A DNA stretch of 64,000 bases from JBOFGK01 sp051649085 (GTDB lineage: Bacteria > Bacillota_I > Bacilli_A > UBA3375), in contig JBOFGK010000058.1 of assembly GCA_051649085.1 (NCBI GenBank), forward strand, positions 10,452 to 74,451. Direction: 5' to 3'. The notes beneath the pieces were generated by a model, which saw only the letters and a list, made by a program, of their open reading frames with translations, did no database searches and was not told where the DNA came from. Positions 27,004 through 35,753 of this stretch are shown in pieces. Position 1 is the stretch's first letter. Each line of letters begins with the position of its first letter. Made by a program: the position numbers and the translations under genes.

Positions 27004-27247
27004 TTAAATAACTTCTTAATAATTCTTCGATAATTTCATCACGTTTTTTTAGTCTAATTAAATTTCTAGCTTCACGGTATCTAGGAATATATGATGGATC
27101 ACCTGAAATTAAATAACCAACGATTTGATTTTTGGCATCATAACCTTTTTCTTCCATTGCTTCAACGACATGTTCAAGAATTTCTCTTGTGTTTAAATCA
27201 CTTGTTTTTAAACCATCAAATTGTATTGTAGTACTGTTTGTATCCAT
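26996..27247 (-). CDS. IreB family regulatory phosphoprotein (DUF965)
   Basis: 83 residues. LNTREILEHVVEAMEEKGYDAKNQIVGYLISGDPSYIPRYREARN (shown in part) is the very conserved core of IreB/YrzL. In Enterococcus IreB is phosphorylated by the PASTA kinase IreK and tunes cephalosporin resistance. The N-terminal Thr residues (TNSTTIQF) would be the phosphorylation sites by analogy. I chose ATG 27247 over GTG 27253 because of spacing to AGAGGAG. First gene of the ireB-ruvX-DUF1292 trio. Confidence 0.92.
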   Translation of the reverse strand: MDTNSTTIQFDGLKTSDLNTREILEHVVEAMEEKGYDAKNQIVGYLISGDPSYIPRYREARNLIRLKKRDEIIEELLRSYLNV

Positions 27248-27293
27248 AATCACTCCTCTTTTCTACATAAAATGCCACTTTTTAAATAAAAAC

Positions 27294-27314
27294 AAAAAAC
27301 CTAAATATAGGTTT
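27294..27314 (-). terminator. intrinsic terminator after the YtxH-like gene
   Basis: AAACCTA (27297-27303) pairs with TAGGTTT (27308-27314). On the minus strand the stem runs into a T-rich tract. It separates the YtxH-like gene from ireB. Confidence 0.7.
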
Positions 27315-27343
27315 ATCATTTTTATTTTAATAATTTTTATTAA

Positions 27344-27706
27344 TTAGTTATTTTGATTGTGCTCAGTAGTTTCTTGTACTGTAGATTCGTTTGCTCCTGT
27401 TCTACTTGCACGTACTTCATCGATTTTTTGTGAAACAACATTTTTAGTATTATCTACAGTTTCTGCAACTTTATTTTTAGTTACTTCATATTTATCAACG
27501 ATCATTTCTTTTGTATTTCCGATTGCTTCCTTGCTTACTTCGTAACTATCTTCAACTTTTGACATACCTTCTTTATATAAAGTTTCAGCTTCTTTTTTGA
27601 TATCGCTTCGCAGTTCTGAACCTTTTTTCGGAGTCGTTAACGCAACTGCAATTCCAGAAACTACCGCTCCAAATACTGCTCCTACAAAAAATGATTTTGC
27701 TTTCAT
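27344..27706 (-). CDS. YtxH domain protein
   Basis: 120 residues. The N-terminal hydrophobic segment FFVGAVFGAVVSGIAVALTTPKKGSELR is the YtxH signature (a glycine-rich helix followed by TPKxGxxLR). The rest is a charged, late-embryogenesis-like coiled coil with repeated EV.K...V pattern. YtxH proteins are small membrane-anchored general-stress proteins of unknown mechanism. It has its own ribosome site (TAGGAGGAAAC) and terminator. Confidence 0.88.
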   Translation of the reverse strand: MKAKSFFVGAVFGAVVSGIAVALTTPKKGSELRSDIKKEAETLYKEGMSKVEDSYEVSKEAIGNTKEMIVDKYEVTKNKVAETVDNTKNVVSQKIDEVRASRTGANESTVQETTEHNQNN

Positions 27707-27969
27707 GTTTCCTCCTAAATATTATATATCAATATTATAACATAAATTCTATTTTTTTCCTAGTTTTTACGTTTTTTTTTGATTATTCAAAAAAAAGAAT
27801 TAAACGTTATCTTTGGTTTATTTATTTCGATCGCGTTAATTCGATTCTTACCCTATTTTTTTGATTAAAAAAAAGAAAAAATGAGTCGTTTTAATTAACT
27901 TTGAGTAATTTTAAATTATTTATGCCGTAGAGCAAAAAAAAATGATATACTTTATATTGAAAGGATAAT

Positions 27970-29067
27970 ATGAACGATAAAATAGATTTTAAAACAATAA
28001 ACATACTAATAAAGGTTGTCCTTGTGTTTGTAGTAATTGTCTTTGCAGATTATTTGAATATCTTCCCGACACTTTTCAATATTTTGCTTACACTTACACC
28101 ATTTTTTATAGCGATGTTCATCTGTTGGTTATTTACCCCAGTTGGAGCATTTATTCATAAAGTAACTGGGATAAATCTCCGTTTGGCAAATGGACTCTCT
28201 ATTCTCTCTAGTGTTTTACTTTTGTTCTTCTTTTTCTCGCTATTTGTACCAATAATCATTGTACAAATTTCAAAAATTGTTGAACAAGCACCAATGATTT
28301 TTCAAGATTTATCAAAACTAGCTGAGGACATTGGTCGATTTTTATTGGCGAGTGGTTTAACAACTACTGAAATTCAAGAATTTTTCAACAAACTACTAGA
28401 AAATTCATTCGTAAAAAGTATCTTGACAACTGACAACTTAAAACTTTTAGCTCAACAAGTTTTTGCTTTTTTAGGATTTTTCACTGATACAATCTCAGTA
28501 TTTCTACAAATTGTTGTTGCCTATGTTATTAGTTTTTACTTCATTAGTGATCTGCCTGTTTTTACTGATAAAGTTTTAAAACTCACACTTGGGCAAAAAC
28601 ATCAAAAAGCCAAACCAATTGTTGCAGAAATGTCAACGACAATTTTCGGTTATTTTAAAGGCTTAATTTTAGACTGCTCGATTGTTGCTATTTTAGTCGC
28701 TGTTGGAACATCAATGATTGGCTTACCTTCACCATTATTGTTAGGAACAATTGCTGGTGTAACGAATGTTATTCCTTACTTAGGACCAATCCTTGGAGGA
28801 ATTCCAACTTTTATAATCGCACTTTCAATGGGTTGGCAAACGACCGTTTTAGCAATGATTGTAATTTTTGGTGTTCAGTTTGTTGAGAGTAATTTCCTAC
28901 AACCAAGAATAATGGCCTCAGCAACAAATCTACACCCAGTAACAATTATTATTGGACTTTTAGTTTTCGGTTCGTTATTCGGATTTGTTGGGATGGTTTT
29001 TGCTACACCAGTCTTATCGTTAATTGGAGTCGTACTGAAATATTCGAAATATGATATTCAAATTTAA
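27970..29067 (+). CDS. AI-2E family transporter
   Basis: 365 residues, eight hydrophobic helices. GLPSPLLLGTIAGVTNVIPYLGPILGGIP and QFVESNFLQPRIMASATNLHPVTIIIGLLVFGSLFGFVGMVFATPV (shown in part) are the family signatures. Members include exporters of autoinducer-2 and Na+/H+ antiporters, so the substrate is open. A TATACT -10 is at about 27944, with AAAGGATAAT before the start. It is followed 11 bases later by the aldo/keto reductase gene. Confidence 0.92.
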   Translation: MNDKIDFKTINILIKVVLVFVVIVFADYLNIFPTLFNILLTLTPFFIAMFICWLFTPVGAFIHKVTGINLRLANGLSILSSVLLLFFFFSLFVPIIIVQISKIVEQAPMIFQDLSKLAEDIGRFLLASGLTTTEIQEFFNKLLENSFVKSILTTDNLKLLAQQVFAFLGFFTDTISVFLQIVVAYVISFYFISDLPVFTDKVLKLTLGQKHQKAKPIVAEMSTTIFGYFKGLILDCSIVAILVAVGTSMIGLPSPLLLGTIAGVTNVIPYLGPILGGIPTFIIALSMGWQTTVLAMIVIFGVQFVESNFLQPRIMASATNLHPVTIIIGLLVFGSLFGFVGMVFATPVLSLIGVVLKYSKYDIQI

Positions 29068-29078
29068 ATGGAGGAAAA

Positions 29079-30056
29079 ATGGAAAAAATGAGTTATCGCC
29101 GTTTAGGAAAAAGCGGCTTGCAATTACCTGTTCTATCGCTTGGTCTTTGGAATAACTTTGGTATCCACAATGACTTTAAAACGAATGAGCAACTAGTTTT
29201 AAGAGCGTTTGAGGCAGGAATCACACACTTTGATTTGGCCAACAATTATGGACCACCTGCAGGGCATGCGGAAAAGGTATTTGGCCGAATTTTGCGTCGA
29301 GGTTTTGTGAAAAATCGTGATAAAATTATTATTTCGACTAAAGCAGGTTATGAAATGTGGGATGGACCGTACGGTAATTTCGGAAGTCGAAAATACTTGA
29401 TGGCTTCAATCGATCAAAGCTTAGAACGAATGGGTCTTAAATATGTTGATATCTTCTACCACCATCGTTTTGATCCCGACACAGATTTATATGAAACAAT
29501 GTTAACACTTCGTGACATCGTTTTGCAAGGAAAAGCATTATATGTCGGACTAAGTAATTATAATAGCTCACAGCTACGTAAAGCGCACGCACTCTTACAA
29601 GAACTTCATGTTCCATATGTGATTACGCAACCATCTTATTCGATGTTTAATCGAACAATCGAAAAAGATGAATTACTTGCAACTCAAACAGAGCTTGGCG
29701 GAGGAACAATTGCGTATTCAGTTCTTGCTCAAGGATTACTTTCAAATAAATATATTTCAAGCATTCCTGATGAATCAAGAGCTGCTGACCCTAACATTAA
29801 TTTCTTATCGACAACTGACATCACTGAAGAATTAATCAACAAACTTACTGCCTTGAATGCATTAGCTGAAAAACGTAAACAATCAATTTCACAAATGGCA
29901 CTTGCTTGGGCACTACGTGATCCACGAATGACTTCAGTTATAATTGGTGTTCGTACACTTGAACAATTAGAGGAAAATTTGTTGACAATCAACAATTTAG
30001 ACTTTAGCGATGAAGAATTAGCGGAAATTGAACGCATTTTACAAACTAATAATTAA
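29079..30056 (+). CDS. aldo/keto reductase, YghZ (glyceraldehyde-3-phosphate reductase) type
   Basis: 325 residues, (beta/alpha)8 NADPH-dependent reductase. DLANNYGPPAGHAEKVFGR gives the catalytic Asp-Tyr pair and STKAGYEMWDGPYGNFGSRKYL is specific to the YghZ branch, with the catalytic Lys. YHHRFDPDTD holds the catalytic His, and the C-terminal VIIGVRTLEQLEENL binds the cofactor. YghZ enzymes detoxify aldehydes such as methylglyoxal or reduce L-glyceraldehyde-3-phosphate. It is co-transcribed with the AI-2E gene and ends at a clear terminator. Confidence 0.93.
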   Translation: MEKMSYRRLGKSGLQLPVLSLGLWNNFGIHNDFKTNEQLVLRAFEAGITHFDLANNYGPPAGHAEKVFGRILRRGFVKNRDKIIISTKAGYEMWDGPYGNFGSRKYLMASIDQSLERMGLKYVDIFYHHRFDPDTDLYETMLTLRDIVLQGKALYVGLSNYNSSQLRKAHALLQELHVPYVITQPSYSMFNRTIEKDELLATQTELGGGTIAYSVLAQGLLSNKYISSIPDESRAADPNINFLSTTDITEELINKLTALNALAEKRKQSISQMALAWALRDPRMTSVIIGVRTLEQLEENLLTINNLDFSDEELAEIERILQTNN

Positions 30057-30058
30057 CG

Positions 30059-30089
30059 AAAAAAACTAAACATCGAGTTTAGTTTTTTT
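30059..30089. terminator. bidirectional terminator
   Basis: A 13-bp perfect inverted repeat (30059-30071 with 30077-30089) has an A-rich left side and a T7 right side. It ends the aldo/keto reductase transcript and the convergent gene at 30079-30525, whose last codons lie inside it. Confidence 0.85.
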
Positions 30090-30525
30090 CATTATTTTGT
30101 TCTTTAACAAACGTTAATAATCCTTCTAAATCAGACCACTGCTCAGCAGTGATTTTTTTCAAGTGAATACAAGACTTCTTGACAGAAGATTTTGGGAAAT
30201 GATGAGTATACTTACTAACAACAGACTCTCCATCTTTAAAGGCTGTTATGTATAAGCCAATGTAGTTTGATTGCGGAATTATTGCAACGCGAGGATAAGC
30301 TCCTGAATAAGCATTTGAATGATAATCTCTTAAGACAAAGCCGATCATATACAACTCATTATAACGAAAAACCTGATAATCACTTTCAAATTTTTTTTCA
30401 CAAAATTCAATTATTTCCAAAAGTTTTTCCGGTGCATGACATTTTTTCAGCATCTCAGCTAAAAAGAATTCTTTATTATTGCTAATTACTTCAGCCACAG
30501 AATTAGTTTTATTTTTACTATCCAT
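30079..30525 (-). CDS. hypothetical protein, weakly DUF1801-like
   Basis: 148 residues, soluble, no signal. The C-terminal KKSCIHLKKITAEQWSDLEGLL faintly resembles the end of DUF1801/YdhG-type proteins. The N-terminal half is helical and the centre beta-rich (YPRVAIIPQSNYIGLYITAF). GAAAGGAAAAG precedes the start. It sits between the EcfT gene and a terminator and may be the last gene of the EetA-EcfT transcript. No function assigned. Confidence 0.6.
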   Translation of the reverse strand: MDSKNKTNSVAEVISNNKEFFLAEMLKKCHAPEKLLEIIEFCEKKFESDYQVFRYNELYMIGFVLRDYHSNAYSGAYPRVAIIPQSNYIGLYITAFKDGESVVSKYTHHFPKSSVKKSCIHLKKITAEQWSDLEGLLTFVKEQNNEKN

Positions 30526-30538
30526 CTTTTCCTTTCAA

Positions 30539-31240
30539 TTAAAAATTCATTGTTGCTACAAGCAAAGCTAATATAAATAAAATTATGTAAAGTATAAGAT
30601 ATTTATTATAGACACGATTATATCGATAATATATTGTAAAATCTAAGGCAAGTGGATTGTATTGTTTATTCAAAATTGCTAATGTGATTTTACGTGACCT
30701 TTTCAAAAGCACATTAACAAACGGGTTAATTAAGCCAAACAGTTGCTTAGAAACCCCCACAATTTTCGTTTTCGGATTAAGTTTTCGTTCGAAACTGATA
30801 ATCTCTTTTAATAGTTGTTTGGCAACTACTAAGTATGTTAAAATAAACATCGTTTGAAAATAAAAACTTTTGACATTAAAATTTAATTTAAGTGGCAAAT
30901 ATATTATGCTATAGGCGATATCTTTGCTTTTCGTTGTAAATGCAAAAATTACGGTAATAACAATTAATAGTAAATAGCGCCAAAAACTTTGAATAAACGA
31001 AGCAAAAGCTATTAGTAAACTTCCTCGTAAAAGCAAACTTAGAATAAAAATAAAAATCGAAATTATTAGACCGAAACTTAAGTATGGAACATATTTCTTT
31101 AGCGGGATTTTTGCTAATATCATCAAACATATTGTAAACATTGAAATTGTAATTAACATTGGTATATCACTACTGACTATTGCAACAGAATGCAACAAAA
31201 CAATTGCAAATTTTAAAGGTGAATTCATTTCTTTAAACAT
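30539..31240 (-). CDS. ECF transporter transmembrane subunit EcfT (FmnA-like)
   Basis: 233 residues. Five hydrophobic helices lie in the EcfT arrangement, with a cytoplasmic coupling region (KQLLKEIISFERKLNPKTK, then KRSRKITLAILNKQYNP). The usual Ala-Arg-Gly motif is degenerate (KRSRK, LNKQY). The gene overlaps the double ATPase gene by 8 bases. In Listeria EET loci an EcfT-like subunit (FmnA) helps deliver flavin to the outside for FmnB, and the context here supports the same job. ATG at 31240 or 31228 are both possible starts. Confidence 0.82.
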   Translation of the reverse strand: MFKEMNSPLKFAIVLLHSVAIVSSDIPMLITISMFTICLMILAKIPLKKYVPYLSFGLIISIFIFILSLLLRGSLLIAFASFIQSFWRYLLLIVITVIFAFTTKSKDIAYSIIYLPLKLNFNVKSFYFQTMFILTYLVVAKQLLKEIISFERKLNPKTKIVGVSKQLFGLINPFVNVLLKRSRKITLAILNKQYNPLALDFTIYYRYNRVYNKYLILYIILFILALLVATMNF

Positions 31241-32435
31241 TACGCATCACCACTTCTTTTGATTCAAGTAATTCATATACGCTAGTCGGATATGCCGAAA
31301 AAAGGACTGGATTATGAGTCACAAAAATACAATCTTTTTTTAAAGCAACGAGTTTATCGAGTAAAATTTGCTTATTTTCATCAGATATCACTTCAAGTGA
31401 TTCATCAAATAAAATTATTTCATATCCTTTTAAGATCATTAATACAGTATAAATAATTACTAATTCACCCGTTGAAAATAAACTTAAATCTTTAGTTAAA
31501 TCGATTTGACTAAGTCTAAATGTTTTAAGCTGCTGCCAAAACTCTTCTTCTGACAATTTATTTTTAATTATCATTTCCGCAATCGATTCATAACTTAATA
31601 GTAAATTAACATATTGAGGGACAAAACCAATATTCTGATTTTCCAAAAATGCTTTTTGCAAAAAATAACTTTTACCTATTCCATTCTCCCCTATTAACAA
31701 ATTAATTCCTTTGTTGAACTCAACTTTTTTCCCTGATGACAGTATGTCAACGTAGCCATCTACAGCTTTATTGACAGTTAAATTTACTTCTTTTAACGGA
31801 TTAGTTTGCATTGTCCGACAGACAATTTGCTTATCTATGAGTTGATAAACTTTTTCACATTCTGATAAATCACCTAAATTATTACTTATCAATAAACAAG
31901 TTAAATTCATTTCCTTTAGTTTTCGTAAAATAATTTGCTTATATTTTTGACTAATATTGGATAGTGCTTCATCAAAGATAATTATTTTTTCTTCATTTAA
32001 AATATTGCTAATAAATTGAACAATTTGTGCCTGCCCCCCACTTAAATTTGAAATCTGTGTAGAAAGCTCAATTTCAGCTAATAACTCTTGGGGAATTGTT
32101 GTAAGTTTTGCTTCAATTAGTTCAGTAGATAAATTATTTTGTTCCATTTTAAACACTAAATCATCAATCACTTCGGTTCCAATAAATTGTTCAAACGGAT
32201 TGTGCCACATAATTGAAATTTGCTTACGTAATTCTTGAAAATTACTGTCGTCAAGTAGTATGTTATTAATTAAAATTTCTCCATCGTAATCATTATATAT
32301 TCCTAATAAATAATAAAGTAAACTTGTCTTACCACTACCATTAGCTCCATATAAACCTACAATTTCCCCTTGAGTTATTTTCAGATTCATTTGCTGATAA
32401 AGTTGTTTGTTTGAAAAATTACGTAATTCAATCAT
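31233..32435 (-). CDS. fused double-ATPase subunit EcfA of an ECF transporter
   Basis: About 400 residues with two ABC domains in one chain. Domain 1 (about 1-210) has Walker A GANGSGKTS, signature LSGGQAQ and Walker B IIIFDE. Domain 2 (about 225-400) has Walker A GENGIGKS, a weak signature FSTGE and Walker B IILFDES, with the switch His in VTHN. Most ECF modules use separate EcfA1 and EcfA2. The start at 32435 follows GAAAGGAATTTACAGC; the frame extends to a TTG at 32453. Neighbours are the EetB-like S-type subunit and EcfT. Confidence 0.88.
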   Translation of the reverse strand: MIELRNFSNKQLYQQMNLKITQGEIVGLYGANGSGKTSLLYYLLGIYNDYDGEILINNILLDDSNFQELRKQISIMWHNPFEQFIGTEVIDDLVFKMEQNNLSTELIEAKLTTIPQELLAEIELSTQISNLSGGQAQIVQFISNILNEEKIIIFDEALSNISQKYKQIILRKLKEMNLTCLLISNNLGDLSECEKVYQLIDKQIVCRTMQTNPLKEVNLTVNKAVDGYVDILSSGKKVEFNKGINLLIGENGIGKSYFLQKAFLENQNIGFVPQYVNLLLSYESIAEMIIKNKLSEEEFWQQLKTFRLSQIDLTKDLSLFSTGELVIIYTVLMILKGYEIILFDESLEVISDENKQILLDKLVALKKDCIFVTHNPVLFSAYPTSVYELLESKEVVMRNV

Positions 32436-32970
32436 GCTGTAAATTCCTTTCAATATTCCCCTTTAAAGAATCAGCTAAATAGCCAGTCAAAAGACCAGTT
32501 AAACAACTTGTCATCATTAAAAAAGGTATATAATATACTAATTGTACTGCATCCAAATACCAAATTGCAAACAATGTTTGACCAATATTATGCATGACGG
32601 CTCCAATAATTGCAAGTGAATAAATTGTGATGGTTTTTGGGAAGCAACGCTGAGTAAAATACATTGCAAAAAACGAAAGCAATCCACCTGCTAACGAAAA
32701 TAAAAAGATTGAAAAAGCCCCTAGTAAAAAACTTGTAACACAAATTTTAATTAGCGTAAAACTTAGTAGCTTACGAAAACCAAAAAAAGGAAATAACGTT
32801 AAAATTACAATATTGCTAATTCCCAATTTTAAACCAGGTAAGAATAAATAAACCGGTATTTGCGATTCGATTAAGGATAATGCAATTGCAACAATGACTA
32901 ATAACGAAAAGGAGATTTGTGAACTAATTGCTAAATATTGTTGATCTCTAACTTTGGACATCAATTTCAC
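32428..32970 (-). CDS. EetB-like Gx transporter (Hpre_diP_synt_I family)
   Basis: About 180 residues with five or six helices. LPGLKLGISNIVILTLFPFFG and GAVMHNIGQTLFAIW are signatures of the family once called heptaprenyl diphosphate synthase component I, now Gx transporter, an ECF S-component-like fold. In Listeria EET this is EetB, needed with EetA for flavin/electron transfer across the membrane. The start is a GTG at 32970 five bases after GGAGG; ATG 32961 and GTG 32976 are alternatives. It overlaps the EetA-like and EcfA genes. Confidence 0.82.
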   Translation of the reverse strand: MKLMSKVRDQQYLAISSQISFSLLVIVAIALSLIESQIPVYLFLPGLKLGISNIVILTLFPFFGFRKLLSFTLIKICVTSFLLGAFSIFLFSLAGGLLSFFAMYFTQRCFPKTITIYSLAIIGAVMHNIGQTLFAIWYLDAVQLVYYIPFLMMTSCLTGLLTGYLADSLKGNIERNLQHD

Positions 32971-33439
32971 TTTCACCTCCGATAATTGTTAAGGATAGTT
33001 TATGCGGTGCACACACAACTGTTTGATTTGTTTTACTGATTTTTCCGGCTAAAACGCATAAATAATTACTGCAGTTTGCTTCGTAAAAAAAAGCAGTTTT
33101 ATTACTTATTTCAATCATATTTAATTCAGAATTAGAACCGATTTTCTCATAAATTCCTTTTACATCTAATAATGATTTGTTAGTCAAATCTTCAACCGAA
33201 AGCTCAAGTTCAAAATAGTCAATTATTTCTTGATTTCTCAAAACAAGTGTTTCATTAGCTTGCTTTAAGTACCAAAAAACATTTAACTCATCTGTCAGTT
33301 TTGTTTTTAAAAGTTCCTGACCATTTTGTTTTAAAACAACTTCTTCACCTGTAACTGTTAAGTTCGATTTTATGCCAAATCCCAATAGACTTATACTAAT
33401 AATCCAGATTACGATTGTTAAAATAATTCCTTGACGCAT
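32948..33439 (-). CDS. EetA-like NusG-domain-II protein
   Basis: 163 residues. One N-terminal membrane anchor (about 5-23) is followed by a beta-rich extracytoplasmic domain. The ending ANCSNYLCVLAGKIS...VVCAPHKLSLTIIGG is the NusG_II family motif with three conserved Cys. In Bacillota this family pairs with the Gx transporter next to FmnB/ApbE and Ndh2, where it is called EetA. The exact redox or flavin role is not known. TAGGAGATAAA precedes the start. It is divergent from fmnB, with 107 bases between the starts. Confidence 0.82.
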   Translation of the reverse strand: MRQGIILTIVIWIISISLLGFGIKSNLTVTGEEVVLKQNGQELLKTKLTDELNVFWYLKQANETLVLRNQEIIDYFELELSVEDLTNKSLLDVKGIYEKIGSNSELNMIEISNKTAFFYEANCSNYLCVLAGKISKTNQTVVCAPHKLSLTIIGGESEIDVQS

Positions 33440-33546
33440 TTTATCTCCTAAGCACGTATTTTACGAATACATATCTTTTCAATTATATCATTAAATTCAA
33501 CTTGATTCCAATTTTTATGGTAAAATATTAGATGGAAAGGCTAGAA

Positions 33547-34566
33547 ATGAAAAAAATACTTATATTATTCTCTATTTTGATCGTAAGCTTAAGTGGCTGC
33601 GTTCCAAATAGTCCAGAACAAACTTCGAAAGATTTTGAATATTTTTTCTTCGATACACCTATTTCAATCAAAATCTTATACACAGAAGCTGAAAATTATG
33701 ACTTTGAAAAAATTGATAAAGATATGCAAACATTAATTAAAGATATTGAAACAAAGTATTCATGGCAAAAAGATGGCATGATGCGCCAAGTCAATACAGG
33801 AAAACCGACTGAAGTTGATGACACATTTTTAAAACTTTATAATGTTGGAAATGAATACTGTCAAAAAACAAATGGCAGCTATAATCCTCTATCAGGAGAA
33901 CTTACAAAATTATGGTCAGTTGGTGACAAAAACTATTTTCCAACAGAAGAAGAAATCAATGCTGTTATCAAACCTCTTGACTGTAATCGTCTAGCAATTG
34001 ACGGAAAACAGGTAACAATCCCTCCAAATACAATGCTTGATTTTGGTTCTTTAAATAAAGGTTATGCATCGCAAAAAGTTTCAGAATACTTGAAAAGCCA
34101 AAATATTAAATCAGCAATCATTAATATGGGTGGAAATGTTCAATTAGTCGGAAAAAAATATGATGAAACTGACTATATAGTTGGTATTAGAAATCCTGAG
34201 TTAAATAATCTAGATGGTGATTCAATTTTGACTGTCCCTGTCAGTGATTCTGCCGTTGTAACAAGTGGTTTATATGAACGCTATTTTGAAAAAGATGGTA
34301 AAATATATCATCATATTCTGGATGCCAAAACTGGATATCCAACTGATAATTCACTTGTATCAGTTACAATAATTACACCTGATGGACTTAATGCTGATTT
34401 ACTTTCAACAAATTGTTTCATTTTAGGTTTAGAAGAGGCAACAAAACTTATTAACTCAATGCCTGAAACCGAAGCAATCTTCGTCACAAAAGACAAAAAA
34501 ATATATATGACAGATGCTAATCAAAAATATGAATTAAAAAATTCTGACTATGAAATTCAAAAATAG
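33547..34566 (+). CDS. FAD:protein FMN transferase (ApbE/FmnB lipoprotein)
   Basis: About 339 residues. The signal peptide ends at the lipobox LSGC (about residue 18), so it works outside the membrane. The ApbE domain shows FDTPISIKI, YSWQKDGMMRQVN, DFGSLNKGYASQKVSEYLK, INMGGNVQLVG, VTSGLYERYFEKDGKIYHHILDAKTGYP and ADLLSTNCFILG. These include the Gly-rich FAD site and the metal-binding Asp/Thr set. It moves FMN from FAD to Ser/Thr in the D-x-x-(S/T)-G-A-(T/S) motif; a matching target exists in Ndh2 (residues 521-527). ATG 33547 is preferred to 33532 because GGAAAGG lies upstream. Confidence 0.94.
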   Translation: MKKILILFSILIVSLSGCVPNSPEQTSKDFEYFFFDTPISIKILYTEAENYDFEKIDKDMQTLIKDIETKYSWQKDGMMRQVNTGKPTEVDDTFLKLYNVGNEYCQKTNGSYNPLSGELTKLWSVGDKNYFPTEEEINAVIKPLDCNRLAIDGKQVTIPPNTMLDFGSLNKGYASQKVSEYLKSQNIKSAIINMGGNVQLVGKKYDETDYIVGIRNPELNNLDGDSILTVPVSDSAVVTSGLYERYFEKDGKIYHHILDAKTGYPTDNSLVSVTIITPDGLNADLLSTNCFILGLEEATKLINSMPETEAIFVTKDKKIYMTDANQKYELKNSDYEIQK

Positions 34567-34587
34567 AGATTTTCTCTATTTTTTTAT
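34561..34587 (+). terminator. terminator of the ApbE/FmnB gene
   Basis: AAATAGAGA (34561-34569) and TCTCTATTT (34573-34581) form a 9-bp stem followed by T residues. The left arm contains the stop codon of the gene. Confidence 0.75.
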
Positions 34588-34659
34588 AACTTTTTCGAAA
34601 AACAATCTTCTAATCAACAAAAAGCAAGTGAATTTTTTTTCCTAAAAAGCGTTTGTTTA

Positions 34660-34668
34660 TGCTATAAT
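34660..34668 (+). promoter_or_regulatory. extended -10 promoter
   Basis: TGC-TATAAT (TG 34660-34661, hexamer 34663-34668) has no clear -35. It drives the gene at 34767, leaving a leader of about 90 bases. Confidence 0.6.
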
Positions 34669-34766
34669 TTATATATAATAAAGTATTTTAAACGCAAAAA
34701 TATATATCAATGCGAAAAGTAAATAAATTTCACAAAGAATAAGATGAGATAAAAGAGGATGGAGTA

Positions 34767-35705
34767 ATGAAAAAAGAAAGAACACCAAAAATTGCATTAA
34801 AAAAACAGCAACAACGCATGCAAAAGCGAAAATTTGAGAAACGACTTCATTCAACTCCAGAAATCAAAACAAATCAATTTTCCAAAAAATCAAAAACTTC
34901 GATAAACCCAAAAAAAAGTGTCATAGATACTAATACAAACTTATCAAAGCTTACGAACATTAATAATAAAGTAAATTTTCCAAAGTTTAAATATAAAAAT
35001 GTAACGACTTGGGCAATTATTTTATTGTTAATCTTCTCAAGTTACGCTTTCCTATTTGCAGGACATCAACCAACAACAAGAATTGGCCATCAAACTTTTG
35101 CTCGTTATAATGGGTTTGAATATCAAAAATCATTATTCTTTCAAAATAATCAAGTTAATGGGTTAATTGTTTTTCCTGAGAACAAAGTTAATAGTTACGC
35201 TTATAGTTATTTAGGGGGGATATCTAATGCATCTGTACTTATTCCTAAACGATTATTTGACAACAATTTCTTTAATCAATCCTTTGTAACAAATTCATTT
35301 GAGCTGTTTCCAAACATTGATAATTGGTTTTTAGTCGGAAAAGGTGCTCAAGGCCAAGCAGTTTTAGACTTTGCTAAAGCTAATCCCGAAAAAGTTAATG
35401 GTGTAATCTTACTTGATTCAAATATAAAAGGCGATTATTCTTCATTGGATAAGCTTAAGGTTCTTTCGATTGTGCCAACAATTCCTGAACAACCAAAATA
35501 TTACGATGATCATAAAGCAAAATTACCAAAAGATGCACAAGTTGTTTCAATTGACGAAGGTACTCATCTTGGTTTTAGTCTATTAGAACCTTCAATGAGT
35601 GATACTGGTGGCAAACTAACTGCAGAACAGCAACAAAAGAAAATTAATGATTCAATTCGTTCTTTTATCGACAAAGCAGTCGCTAAAACGCCTGAAAAAA
35701 AATAG
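34767..35705 (+). CDS. membrane-anchored alpha/beta-hydrolase-like protein, nucleophile replaced
   Basis: 312 residues. A long, very basic cytoplasmic N-terminus (1-75, many Lys/Gln/Arg) precedes one transmembrane helix (about 81-101, TTWAIILLLIFSSYAFLF). The extracellular domain follows an alpha/beta-hydrolase plan: WFLVGKGAQGQAVLDFAKANPEKVNGVILLDS corresponds to the nucleophile elbow and next strand. The expected Ser (G-x-S-x-G) is Lys (GKGAQG), while a late His is present in DEGTHLGF. It is probably catalytically inactive or altered. It sits between fmnB and a yfcC-like gene with its own promoter and terminator. No function assigned. Confidence 0.7.
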   Translation: MKKERTPKIALKKQQQRMQKRKFEKRLHSTPEIKTNQFSKKSKTSINPKKSVIDTNTNLSKLTNINNKVNFPKFKYKNVTTWAIILLLIFSSYAFLFAGHQPTTRIGHQTFARYNGFEYQKSLFFQNNQVNGLIVFPENKVNSYAYSYLGGISNASVLIPKRLFDNNFFNQSFVTNSFELFPNIDNWFLVGKGAQGQAVLDFAKANPEKVNGVILLDSNIKGDYSSLDKLKVLSIVPTIPEQPKYYDDHKAKLPKDAQVVSIDEGTHLGFSLLEPSMSDTGGKLTAEQQQKKINDSIRSFIDKAVAKTPEKK

Positions 35706-35713
35706 TATTTAGA

Positions 35714-35744
35714 AAAAGACAATCCAATTGATGGATTGTCTTTT
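35714..35744. terminator. bidirectional terminator
   Basis: A 13-bp perfect stem (35714-35726 with 35732-35744) and 5-base loop, A-rich on the left and T4 on the right. It separates the convergent hydrolase-like and YfcC-like genes. Confidence 0.85.
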
Positions 35745-35753
35745 CATTTTCAA

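Noticed and set aside
35600..35705. Possible flavinylation or lipoprotein features in the hydrolase-like protein
   Set aside because: No D-x-x-(S/T)-G-A-(T/S) motif and no lipobox; it has a single internal transmembrane helix instead.
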